A stretch of DNA of 34,430 bases from DASUGM01 sp036274055. Its GTDB lineage: Bacteria; Acidobacteriota; Vicinamibacteria; Vicinamibacterales; SCN-69-37. The notes beneath the pieces are model-generated. The model searched no databases. It saw nothing but the letters and a program-made list of their open reading frames with translations, and was not told the origin of the DNA. Location of the stretch: NCBI GenBank assembly GCA_036274055.1, contig DASUGM010000014.1, forward strand, positions 1-34,430. Reading direction: 5' to 3'. This document shows, in pieces, positions 17,839-25,678 of this stretch (position 1 is its first letter; every line of letters begins with the position of its first letter). The position numbers were made by a program, and so were the translations under genes.

Positions 17839-19110
17839 TCACTTGCCGCCGCGGGCGAGTTCCAGCGTCGGCAATGGCATGGCGATGTAGCCCTTGCGGG
17901 CGCGGACCTTGAGGCCGTCCGCGGTGGGTTTGACTTCGATCTTGCGGTACCTGCCGTCCATGGTCTTGTTCGTCGGCTGATAGCCGAGGACGTAATACGT
18001 GCTCGTGTCGCGGGCGACGATGTTGAGCGCGCGGCCGATGTCGTCGATGTTGGCCAGGCGGAAGCCGCCCGTGTTGGCGGTGAGAATCGCCGGACCGTCC
18101 TCATTGGTGTCGAAGGCGGTCGAGCGCGCCATGTTCGGATCCGATGCGTCGGGCATCGGCCCCGAGCCGTGAACCTGACCGCGGCCGTCGATCGCGTAGA
18201 TCGCGGTGCCGGCCCGTGCCGCCTGGCCGGCGACCGTCTGCAGGATCGTCCGCGACTCGGCGACGAAGAAGCCCTCACTGAGCAGGACGATCGTCTTGCG
18301 GCCGGGAATGCGACTCAGCCCGTTGGTGACGTAACGGATGTTCTGAATCGTGTTGGTGGTCATCACCCGCGCGACGCGGGTGTAGTTGCGGGCCTTGCGC
18401 TCGACCATGTTCTCGACCTGGTTCAGGCCGCCGGCCGCTTCGCACTGGAACGGATCGTCGCGGCATGCGGTGATGCCGATCTCGACGACCAGCTCGCGCG
18501 CGCCGTCGTGGATGCGCGAGGCGTCGAGTTCGCTCGGGATGCGCGGGAACTCGGTGAACGAGCGCATCAACGCCTGCCGGTTGTCGAACGCGGGACGGAC
18601 CGACCGCACGCCGGCGATCAGTTCGTTCTTGTCGCTGCTCAGACGGCCGCGATGCATCCGGCCGTCGGCGACGACACCGCCGAAATCGCCGGGGCCCATC
18701 TGCGTCTGGATGAAAGTCTCGGCGCCGCGTTTTGCGCGCAGCAGGGAGTCGTTGCTGAGGTGCTCTTCGTCGAAGAGAAACACGAACACGCGCCGGGCGC
18801 GCTCCGGGGTCAACTCGCCGGGGACGCCGCTCGCGCGCTGCGCCGCGTCATGAGTGACGAGATAGAAGTTCTGGATCTGCTGAGGCTTGCCGTCCTCGAA
18901 GAGCTCGAGATCCTCCGCGACGAGGCCGGGCACGAACTTGCCGTTGCCGTCGAGGACGACGGCATCGACTTCGACGAGCGCCGTGGTGGCGCGAAAGACC
19001 GGCGTCTGCGAACCTGGCTTCGAGTTCTGGCCGTGAAGGGGCAGCGGGCGGCCGGCCCCGACGAGCAGGAGCATGGCGGCGCCGCAACACACCAACCGCG
19101 CGAAGCGCAT
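17839..19110 (-). CDS. Exported VWFA-related protein, shorter form
   Basis: The protein has 423 residues with a signal peptide at about 1-28. The N-terminal domain contains VDAVVLDGNGKFVPGLVAEDL. In the vWA-like core the usual IDDLH motif is replaced by FLFDEEHLSNDS. The family signature YYVLGYQPTN...RARKGY lies close to the C-terminus. It therefore lacks the long C-terminal beta-rich domain of most paralogues here. The start is ATG at 19110, with TAGAAT 7 bases upstream, indicating a leaderless transcript. It is downstream of the sulfatase-fold gene at 19184-21367 on the same strand, but a strong hairpin in the 73-base gap may uncouple them. Function unknown; predicted exported. Confidence 0.83.
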   Translation of the reverse strand: MRFARLVCCGAAMLLLVGAGRPLPLHGQNSKPGSQTPVFRATTALVEVDAVVLDGNGKFVPGLVAEDLELFEDGKPQQIQNFYLVTHDAAQRASGVPGELTPERARRVFVFLFDEEHLSNDSLLRAKRGAETFIQTQMGPGDFGGVVADGRMHRGRLSSDKNELIAGVRSVRPAFDNRQALMRSFTEFPRIPSELDASRIHDGARELVVEIGITACRDDPFQCEAAGGLNQVENMVERKARNYTRVARVMTTNTIQNIRYVTNGLSRIPGRKTIVLLSEGFFVAESRTILQTVAGQAARAGTAIYAIDGRGQVHGSGPMPDASDPNMARSTAFDTNEDGPAILTANTGGFRLANIDDIGRALNIVARDTSTYYVLGYQPTNKTMDGRYRKIEVKPTADGLKVRARKGYIAMPLPTLELARGGK

Positions 19111-19117
19111 TGGCTCG

Positions 19118-19123
19118 ATTCTA
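19118..19123 (-). promoter_or_regulatory. Putative -10 box, leaderless promoter
   Basis: TAGAAT on the - strand is followed by CGAGCCA (7 bases) and the ATG at 19110. The arrangement is identical in box and spacing to that before the GTG at 6796. Confidence 0.6.
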
Positions 19124-19136
19124 GCGCTGTCAAAAG

Positions 19137-19185
19137 GAGGTCGGGTGTCCTTTATACGTCGGCTGCATAAAGGACACCCGACCTC
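19137..19185. repeat. Perfect 19-bp stem palindrome between two - strand genes
   Basis: The left arm at 19137-19155 (GAGGTCGGGTGTCCTTTAT) pairs perfectly with the right arm at 19167-19185 (ATAAAGGACACCCGACCTC) around an 11-base loop. The right arm overlaps the TGA stop (19184-19186) of the sulfatase-fold gene. On the - strand the hairpin is followed by CCTTTT, so it could act as a weak terminator. It differs in sequence from the large palindromic family and may be a separate small repeat element. Confidence 0.8.
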
Positions 19186-21367
19186 ATCGCAGCAGTTTCT
19201 TCAACATTTCCGCGTCATTCTGCAGCGCCGGCGGCGCCTGGGCGATGAAGCGCGCGCCATACCGGCGCGCGTCCTCGAGCCGCCCGGCGGCGTGCAGCTG
19301 GACGGCGAGGTTGTAGAGCGCGTTCAGGTCGCCAGGATCGAGGGTGACGGCGCGCGTCCACTCGTCGATGGCCTCGGCGCGCCGGCCGGTGCCGGCGAGC
19401 ACGACGCCGAGCGTCGTGTGGGCGCCGGCGAGATTCGGGTCGATCGCGACCGCGCGGCGCAGCGCGGCTTCGGCGCCGCCGAAGTCGCGCAATTCGAGAC
19501 GGGCGCCGCCGATGTTCTGCTGTGCCAGCGCGCTCGCCGGATCGATCTTCGCGAGCTGCTCGAACGTCCGCAGCGCATCGCGCGGCCGCCGCGCGACCAT
19601 GTAGGCATTGCCGAGCGCGATCAGCGCGTCCGGGTCGTCGCCGGCAAACGTCTCGAGCAGTTCAATCGCGCGACCTGGCTGACCGGACTCGGCGAGGTAC
19701 TGCCCGAGCTTGATCCGCACTTCGCGCTGGGTGACGCCGTTCTTCAACGCCTGCTCGAGCGTCGCGATCGCCAGCCGCGGACGACCGGTGCGCCAGTAGA
19801 CCAGCGCCAGCTTGCGATACGCGTCCTCCATATCGGGACGCTTGAAGATCACGCCTTCGTACAAACCAATCGCTTCGTCGATGCGGCCGGCGGCGAACGC
19901 TTCGGCGCCCTTCGTCAGCGCCTGTTCCAGCTCGATCAGCCGCTTCGGATCGTCCGCTTCCGTGTAGGCATCGCGCGTCGTCGCGACGCTGCCGCCGATG
20001 TAGCCGAGCGAGCGCAGGCGGTCGATCGTCTCCGACGACTCTTCGCGCGGCTTGCCCGGCGCTGCGATGCTGAAGTTTTTCAGCGTGTTGAACAGGACCT
20101 CGGCACGCGGCCGCGACGCGGCCGCGAGGTTGCGCGCTTCCTTCGGATCGCTCGCGAGGTCGTAGAGCTCGGCAATCGGCAGCCCGATGTACTTCTCGCG
20201 GCCAACCAGGACGCCGCGCAACGGCGCCCAGCCGCGGGTCACATTCGAGGTCATCGCCTCGAAGTACGACGGCACATCCGGCCGCCGCCCCGACGCGATC
20301 AGCGGCCGCAGCGACGCGCCGGGCAGCGCCGGATCGGCCGGTGACGCGGTGACGTCGAGAATCGTCGGCAGCAGATCGACGTGCCGCACCGGCGCGTCGA
20401 TCGTCCGGCCGCCGCTGGTCGCGGCGCCGGCGCCATGCCCGGGAACGTCGGTCACGATCAACGGCACTCTGAGCACCGGTTCGTAGGCGAAGACGCTGTG
20501 CGTCGCTTCGCCGTGCTCGCCGAGGCTCTCTCCATGATCCGCGGTGACGACGACGAGGGTGGCGCGCGATTGCGAGGCCAGCCGATCGAACAGCGGCGCC
20601 AGCGCGGCGTCCGTCCAGGACACCTCGCCGAGATACGGATCGCCGGGGAAGCGCGCCGCCCATTCCGGCGGCGGGTCGTAGACGACGTGCGGATCGTAGA
20701 CGTGCACCCACGCGAACCACTTGCCGGGCTGCCGGCCGATCCAGTCGAGCGCCGAGGCGACCACGACGTCGGCGCGGCGCTCGCGCTCGCCGGTATCGCT
20801 GTCGCCCGCCGCCGGCGCGAGCCGATCGTCATAGACGTCGAACCCGGCATTCAAACCGAAGCGGTGATCGAGGGGAAATCCGCCGACGAACGCACCGGTG
20901 GCGAAGCCCTGCGCCTTGAGATGCGTCGCCGCCGTCGGCAGCGACGCCGGGACGCGATACCCGGTGTTGTCGCGTACGCCGTGCTCGTATGGATAGCGCC
21001 CGGAGAGAATGCTGGTGTGCGACGCGAGCGTGACCACCGCGTGCGCGTGCGCGAAGTCGAACCGCGCTCCGCCGGCGGCAAGCCGATCGAGGTGTGGCGT
21101 CGTCGCCCGACCGCCGTAGCTGCCGAGCGCATCAGCGCGCAGCGTGTCGATGGTGACGAGCAGGACGTTGCGGTCGGTGGTCGCGGCGATGGTCGGACCC
21201 GCCGCGCGGAACCACCACCAGCCGAGGCCGCCAGCCAGCAGCAGCGCGGTGATGACGCCGACGGCGACGGCGCGCGAGGACAACTGCGTCCCCGGTGCCG
21301 TGGCTTGCATACTGGATTGGGGTACTTGTTTACGTGGCGCCGGCTTCGGCGGTTTCTTCGCGGCCAT
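19184..21367 (-). CDS. Membrane-anchored sulfatase-fold (alkaline phosphatase superfamily) protein with TPR tail
   Basis: This 727-residue protein has a basic Pro-rich N-terminus, one transmembrane helix (about 33-53) and a sulfatase/alkaline-phosphatase-like domain (about 65-450). About six TPR units (about 480-727) follow. Metal-site motifs NVLLVTIDTLRAD (67-79) and VVTADHGESLGEHGE are visible. At the position of the sulfatase formylglycine motif CxPSR the sequence is TLASH (113-117), so Thr replaces the Cys/Ser that is converted to formylglycine. Hydrolysis of sulfate esters by the standard mechanism is therefore unlikely; Thr-nucleophile relatives include phosphoethanolamine and phosphoglycerol transferases. 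The start is ATG with GGAG 4 bases upstream. It is a paralogue of 30071-32296 and is divergent from the VWFA quartet. The TPR tail suggests a protein partner. Confidence 0.83.
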   Translation of the reverse strand: MAAKKPPKPAPRKQVPQSSMQATAPGTQLSSRAVAVGVITALLLAGGLGWWWFRAAGPTIAATTDRNVLLVTIDTLRADALGSYGGRATTPHLDRLAAGGARFDFAHAHAVVTLASHTSILSGRYPYEHGVRDNTGYRVPASLPTAATHLKAQGFATGAFVGGFPLDHRFGLNAGFDVYDDRLAPAAGDSDTGERERRADVVVASALDWIGRQPGKWFAWVHVYDPHVVYDPPPEWAARFPGDPYLGEVSWTDAALAPLFDRLASQSRATLVVVTADHGESLGEHGEATHSVFAYEPVLRVPLIVTDVPGHGAGAATSGGRTIDAPVRHVDLLPTILDVTASPADPALPGASLRPLIASGRRPDVPSYFEAMTSNVTRGWAPLRGVLVGREKYIGLPIAELYDLASDPKEARNLAAASRPRAEVLFNTLKNFSIAAPGKPREESSETIDRLRSLGYIGGSVATTRDAYTEADDPKRLIELEQALTKGAEAFAAGRIDEAIGLYEGVIFKRPDMEDAYRKLALVYWRTGRPRLAIATLEQALKNGVTQREVRIKLGQYLAESGQPGRAIELLETFAGDDPDALIALGNAYMVARRPRDALRTFEQLAKIDPASALAQQNIGGARLELRDFGGAEAALRRAVAIDPNLAGAHTTLGVVLAGTGRRAEAIDEWTRAVTLDPGDLNALYNLAVQLHAAGRLEDARRYGARFIAQAPPALQNDAEMLKKLLR

Positions 21368-21377
21368 TCGTCTCCGA

Positions 21378-21388
21378 ATACTAGAATA
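21378..21388. promoter_or_regulatory. Divergent promoter region with symmetrical -10-like boxes
   Basis: ATACTAGAATA carries TAGAAT on the + strand (21382-21387), towards the VWFA gene at 21424. On the - strand it carries TAGTAT (21378-21383) and TATTCT (21383-21388), towards the sulfatase-fold gene at 21367. The 56-base gap must hold both promoters. No clear -35 elements are seen. Confidence 0.4.
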
Positions 21389-21421
21389 GGCGCGCCGGCC
21401 AGCCTGTCAGAAAGCGATCGC

Positions 21422-21493
21422 CCATGAAGTGGTTCTTTCTTTTTGAAAAACCGGGAGGTCTTCTTCATGGCTTCATGGTGATCCTGCTCTTGG
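21422..21493. repeat. Palindromic repeat, signal-peptide subtype (copy B, left arm shortened)
   Basis: The right arm, CTTCATGGCTTCATGG at 21463-21478 continuing to CTGCTCTTGG, is complete. The left arm is reduced to CCATGAAG around the start codon and lacks the CCAAGAGCGG end seen in copies C-E. Beyond the arm, TTTTCTCTCAGCTCGCATCTC resembles the outer end of the intergenic copies. The right arm encodes the hydrophobic core of the signal peptide. Confidence 0.65.
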
Positions 21494-23493
21494 GCGGATG
21501 CTTTTCTCTCAGCTCGCATCTCTCCGCCCAGCAGCCCACCTTCCGCGCGCGCACCGATCTCGTCCAGGTCGACGTCGTCGTCGTCGACAAGGACGGCAAC
21601 CATGTGCGCGGCCTGAAGCGGGAGGACTTCGTGCTGCGGGACCGGCGAACCGAGCGGCCGATCTCCGCGTTCGAGGAAGTGCAGCAGGCCAAGCCCGGCG
21701 CGCCGGGTGCGGCGCCGGCGTTTCCGCCGTCGCTCGTGATGGACGTCGCCAGCAACACCGACCCGCAGGCCGAGCGGCTGGTGGTCATGGTGCTCGACGA
21801 TCTGCATATCTTCAAGGGCCGGACCAATGAAGCGCGCGAGCTGGCGCACAAGTTTCTCGATCGGATGGGCGCGCGCGCGTCGATGGCGGTGCTGAAGACG
21901 AGCGGCAGCCGCAGCACCGAGATCACGCAGGACCGCGCGCTGCTGACCGCCGCGATCGACAACTTCTCCGGGATGCAGTCGTGGCGCCGGCCGCACCAGG
22001 CGATCGACACGCAGAAGGCCGAGCGGATCGATCCGGGCGATTCATTCGAAGTCGCGGTGGGGAAGATCACGACGTCGCAGAAGACCGACGTCCACGACTT
22101 CTTCGACAACATGACGGCGTTCAAGTCGCTGAGCGACGCGTCGCGGATGCTGGCGACCGAGAGCGTCCGTCGCAAGGCCTTCGTCATGATTACGGAAGGG
22201 CTGGGCAAGGACTACTCCGGCCTGTTCGAGTCCAACCTCACGCCGTGCGAGACCGGCGCGTCGAAGAGCCAGGGCTTCAACGTCGATACGTGCTTCCATG
22301 ATCACCAGCTGCGCATCATGATGGAGTCGCTGCGCCGCTCCGGAGTCGCCGTCTACAACGTCGATCCGCGTGGAAAGGTCGAACCGGGCGAGCTGCCGCT
22401 CGAGGCGTTTCCCGATCTCGTCACCGGGCTCGGCGACGATCCTGCATCGGGCGGATTTCGGTGGAACAATCCGATTCGTCTGGCTCAGGACGGCCTCAAG
22501 ATCATGGCCGAAGCCTCCGGCGGCTTCGCGATTACCGACTCCGACGACTTCGACGCCGGCCTCGATCGCATCGTCGAGGATCTCGATCATTTCTACCTGC
22601 TCGGCTTCAACCCGGAAAACGCCGCGGGCAGCACCGGCTTCCGCGCGCTCGACGTGCGCGTGCCGGCGCATCCCGACTGGACGTTGCGCTTTCGCCGCGG
22701 TTATCTCGTCAACGACATCGAGACGAAGTCGACAACGCCGCTCGCCGCGCTGGCCGAGGGCGTGATGCCGAAAAACGATCTGGCGCTGCGGCTGAACGCG
22801 TTGCCGCGCGTCGATCGGTTGACGATGGCGCTGCAGGTGACGCTGCCGAAAGCGGGCATCCGCGACCTGAACGGCCTGCTCAAGGATTCGCTGCGCTACA
22901 CCGTGTATGCGGTCGACCTCAAGAGCCGGAAGATTGCGGCGCAGTTTACCAACACTGCCGAACTGTCCTCCGGCCGCGGTCCGGTGCCGCCGGGCGATGA
23001 CATCTCGTTTGTGATTCCCGTGGAGCTGCGCCTTGGTCCCGGCCGCTATCAACTGCGCGCATCAGTGACGAGCTCGCGCGTCGACAAAGGCGGCAGTGTG
23101 TATCTGGCCGTCGAAGTGCCGGATCCGAAGACGCCGCTCGCCATTGGCGGTCTCCTGCTCGGCCGGGGCGGCCCGCCCCGCGTGGCGCTGGCGCAGACGC
23201 CGATCCGGCTGCCATTCACCCCAGCGGTCGATCGGGAATTTGACCCAGCCGAACCGATCCAGCTGTACTTCGAGGTCAGCGGCAGCAAGGCGGCGGGCGC
23301 GAACGTGCGCGTCGAGTTGTTGGGCGCCGACGGCGTGGTCCTGCGCGCCGCAGCGCCGGTAGCGGACGCGGAGGGCAGGGTCGCATTGCCGGTCACGATC
23401 GCGGGTCTCCCGCCGGGCGCGTATGTTCTGCGGGCGACGGCGACTGACGCCGCGAACATGGCGACCCGCGAAACCGGGTTTATCGTCAAGTGA
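21424..23493 (+). CDS. Exported VWFA-related protein, first of four in tandem
   Basis: This 689-residue protein has a signal peptide at about 1-35 (hydrophobic core MVILLLGGCF, likely cleavage after LSA). The N-terminal domain has VDVVVVDKDGNHVRGLKRED. The vWA-like core has VMVLDDLHIFKGR (D125, D126) and later FVMITEGLGKDYSG and YNVDPRGKVEPGE. The signature FYLLGFNPEN...RFRRGYLVND starts near residue 390, and a beta-rich tail ends ETGFIVK. It is closely similar over its whole length to the next gene, so the pair is a recent tandem duplication. The signal peptide is encoded by the right arm of a palindromic repeat. Operon-like spacing of 29 bases leads to the next gene. There is no DxSxS metal motif; the role is unknown, presumably extracytoplasmic binding. 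Confidence 0.86.
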   Translation: MKWFFLFEKPGGLLHGFMVILLLGGCFSLSSHLSAQQPTFRARTDLVQVDVVVVDKDGNHVRGLKREDFVLRDRRTERPISAFEEVQQAKPGAPGAAPAFPPSLVMDVASNTDPQAERLVVMVLDDLHIFKGRTNEARELAHKFLDRMGARASMAVLKTSGSRSTEITQDRALLTAAIDNFSGMQSWRRPHQAIDTQKAERIDPGDSFEVAVGKITTSQKTDVHDFFDNMTAFKSLSDASRMLATESVRRKAFVMITEGLGKDYSGLFESNLTPCETGASKSQGFNVDTCFHDHQLRIMMESLRRSGVAVYNVDPRGKVEPGELPLEAFPDLVTGLGDDPASGGFRWNNPIRLAQDGLKIMAEASGGFAITDSDDFDAGLDRIVEDLDHFYLLGFNPENAAGSTGFRALDVRVPAHPDWTLRFRRGYLVNDIETKSTTPLAALAEGVMPKNDLALRLNALPRVDRLTMALQVTLPKAGIRDLNGLLKDSLRYTVYAVDLKSRKIAAQFTNTAELSSGRGPVPPGDDISFVIPVELRLGPGRYQLRASVTSSRVDKGGSVYLAVEVPDPKTPLAIGGLLLGRGGPPRVALAQTPIRLPFTPAVDREFDPAEPIQLYFEVSGSKAAGANVRVELLGADGVVLRAAAPVADAEGRVALPVTIAGLPPGAYVLRATATDAANMATRETGFIVK

Positions 23494-23497
23494 CCTG

Positions 23498-23591
23498 CCA
23501 AGAGCGGGCTCACCATGAAGCCATGAAGCTCATGAAGGTTTTTGAAAGACCAAGAGCCGTTCTTCATGGCCTCATGGTGATCCTGCTCTTG
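23498..23591. repeat. Palindromic repeat, signal-peptide subtype (copy C)
   Basis: The left arm at 23498-23528 (CCAAGAGCGG...CACCATGAAGCCATGAAG) is the reverse complement, with few mismatches, of the right arm at 23562-23591 (CTTCATGGCCTCATGGTG...CTCTTG). The start codon at 23523 lies in the left arm and the signal-peptide core in the right arm. The left arm also contains a tiny ATG AAG CCA TGA reading frame whose stop overlaps the real ATG. Confidence 0.85.
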
Positions 23592-25571
23592 TGCGGAGGC
23601 TTTTCCTTCAGCTCGCATCTCTCCGCGCAGCAACCCACGTTCCGCGCCCGCACTGACCTCGTACAGGTCGACGTCGTCGTCGTCGATAAGGACGGCAATC
23701 ACGTTCGCGGCCTGAAGAAGGAGGACTTTCAGCTTTTCGACCGCCGGAAGCCGCGGCCGATCTCGGCGTTCGACGAGGTGCAGCACGCGGCGCCGGGTGA
23801 ACCTGGCGCGGCGCCGGCGTTTCCGCCGACGCTGCAGATGGACGTCGCGAGCAACACCGACCCACAGGCCGATCGGCTGGTCGTGATGGTGATCGACGAC
23901 CTCCACATCTACAAGGGCCGGACCACGCAGGCCCGCGAACTGGCGCACAAGTTTCTGGACCGCATGGGCGCGCGCGCGTCGATGGCGGTGCTGAAGACGA
24001 GCGGCGCGCGCAGCACCGAAATCACGCAGGACCGCGCGCTGCTAACCGGCGCGATCGACAACTTCGCCGGGATGCAGTCGTGGCGGCGGCCGCATCAGGC
24101 GATCGACGCGCAGCGGGCCGCCGGCATCAGTCCTGAGGCGCCGCTCGAGGTGACGCTGGCCAGTATTGACAAGGCGCAGAAGACCGACTTGCACGACTTC
24201 TTCGACAACATGACACTGTTCAAGACGCTGCGCGATGCGTCGCGCATGCTCGCCACGGAAAGCGTACGCCGCAAGGCGTTCGTGATGATCACCGAAGGCC
24301 TCGGCAAGGACTACGTCGGCCGGTTCGACACCAACCTCACCGACTGCGAAAGGACGGCGCAGCCGTGCTTCCACGATCAAGAGCTGCGGATCATGATGGA
24401 GTCACTGCGCCGCTCCGGAGTCGCCGTCTACAACGTCGACCCTCGCGGCAAGGTCGAACCCGGCGAAATGTCGCTCGAGGTCTTTCCTGACCTCAGCACC
24501 GGTCTCGGCGACGATCCCGGCGCCGATCCGTTCCGCTGGAACAACGTCGTTCGACTCGCGCAGAACGGTCTCCGCCTGATGTCCGAGGCGTCCGGCGGCT
24601 TCGCGATCACCGACAGCGACGACTTCGACAGCGGCCTCGATCGCATCGTCGAGGATCTCGATCATTTCTACCTGCTCGGCTTCAACCCGGTCGACGCCGA
24701 AGGCAGCACCGGGTTCCGCGCGCTCGACGTCCGCGTGCCCGCGCATCCGGAGTGGACGCTGCGCTTCCGCAAGGGTTATCTCGTCAACGACATCAAACCG
24801 AAGTCGAAGACGCCGCTCGCCGCGCTGGCCGAAGGCGTGATGCCGAGGAACGATCTGCCGCTGCGGCTCGGCGCGACGCCGCGCGCGGATCGACTGACGA
24901 TCGCGTTGGAGGTGAGGCTGCCAAAGGCGGGCGTCACGCTGTTGGACGGGCGGGTGCAGGACTCGCTGCGCTTTACGGTGTACGCCATCGACCTGAAAAC
25001 CCGGAAAATCGCGGCGCAATTCAGCAACACCGCGGAACTTGCCTCGGGCCCGGCGCCATTGCCGCGTGGTGAGGACGTAGCGTTCGTGATCCCGGTGGAG
25101 ATGCGCGTCAAGCCCGGGCGGTATCAACTGCGGGCGTCGGTGACGAGCACGCGCGTCGACAAGGGGGGCAGCGTCTACCTGACGATCGACGTCCCCGACT
25201 ACCAGAAGATGCCGCTGGCGATCAGCGGCCTGCTGGTTGGCCGCGGCGGCGCCGAGGTCGCGCTGGCGAGCACGAAGGTGCAGTTGCCGTTCGCGCCTTC
25301 GGTGGACCGTGAGTTCGCGGCGGCGGAGCCGATGCAGCTCTACTTCGACGTCATTACGACATCGCAGTCGGCCCCGGCGATTGCTCGTGTCGAGGTGCTG
25401 AGCGCCTCTGGCGACGTGCTGCGATCGTCGGCGCCGGTCCTGCCCTCCAACGGTCATGTCAACATGCCCGTCGCTACCGCCGGACTTGCTCCCGGGGCCT
25501 ACCTCCTTCGCGCTGTCGTGACGCAAGGCGCGAACAGCGCGACGCGCGACACCGGGTTTGTCGTCAAGTAA
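23523..25571 (+). CDS. Exported VWFA-related protein, second of the tandem
   Basis: This 682-residue close paralogue of the preceding gene has the same order: signal peptide (1-35), VDVVVVDKDGNHVRGLKKED, VMVIDDLHIYKGR near 125-137, FVMITEGLGKDYVG, YNVDPRGKVEPGEM and FYLLGFNPVD...RFRKGYLVND. A beta-rich tail ends DTGFVVK. The frame is open 11 codons further upstream to a GTG overlapping the previous stop, but ATG 23523 puts the signal peptide at the N-terminus. No Shine-Dalgarno sequence is visible; the start codon sits inside the left arm of a palindrome and would be base-paired in the mRNA. It is probably co-transcribed with the gene before and the two after. Confidence 0.86.
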   Translation: MKLMKVFERPRAVLHGLMVILLLCGGFSFSSHLSAQQPTFRARTDLVQVDVVVVDKDGNHVRGLKKEDFQLFDRRKPRPISAFDEVQHAAPGEPGAAPAFPPTLQMDVASNTDPQADRLVVMVIDDLHIYKGRTTQARELAHKFLDRMGARASMAVLKTSGARSTEITQDRALLTGAIDNFAGMQSWRRPHQAIDAQRAAGISPEAPLEVTLASIDKAQKTDLHDFFDNMTLFKTLRDASRMLATESVRRKAFVMITEGLGKDYVGRFDTNLTDCERTAQPCFHDQELRIMMESLRRSGVAVYNVDPRGKVEPGEMSLEVFPDLSTGLGDDPGADPFRWNNVVRLAQNGLRLMSEASGGFAITDSDDFDSGLDRIVEDLDHFYLLGFNPVDAEGSTGFRALDVRVPAHPEWTLRFRKGYLVNDIKPKSKTPLAALAEGVMPRNDLPLRLGATPRADRLTIALEVRLPKAGVTLLDGRVQDSLRFTVYAIDLKTRKIAAQFSNTAELASGPAPLPRGEDVAFVIPVEMRVKPGRYQLRASVTSTRVDKGGSVYLTIDVPDYQKMPLAISGLLVGRGGAEVALASTKVQLPFAPSVDREFAAAEPMQLYFDVITTSQSAPAIARVEVLSASGDVLRSSAPVLPSNGHVNMPVATAGLAPGAYLLRAVVTQGANSATRDTGFVVK

Positions 25572-25577
25572 GAAGGA

Positions 25578-25678
25578 CAAGAGCGGGGAACCATGAAGCC
25601 ATGAAGCACATGAAGAGGTTCTTTCTTTTTGAAAAACCAGGAAGTTTTCTTCATGGCTTCATGGTGATCCTGCTTTTG
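25578..25678. repeat. Palindromic repeat, signal-peptide subtype (copy D)
   Basis: The left arm at 25578-25606 (CAAGAGCGGGGAACCATG...CCATGAAG) pairs with the right arm at 25649-25678 (CTTCATGGCTTCATGGTG...GCTTTTG). Between them GGTTCTTTC and GAAAAACC can form a small inner hairpin. It contains the start codon of the third tandem VWFA gene (25601) and its signal-peptide core. Confidence 0.85.

Noticed and set aside
19118..19133. TTGACA (19128-19133, - strand) as a -35 element for the gene at 19110
   Set aside because: It lies only 4 bases from the TAGAAT box, far too close for a normal sigma-70-type promoter; probably chance next to the hairpin.
21481..21500. Lipobox-like LGGC in the signal peptide of the first tandem VWFA gene
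   Set aside because: The cysteine is not conserved in the other tandem copies (CGGF, SVCF, GGST), while a normal cleavage site (LSA before QQ) is present in three of them.
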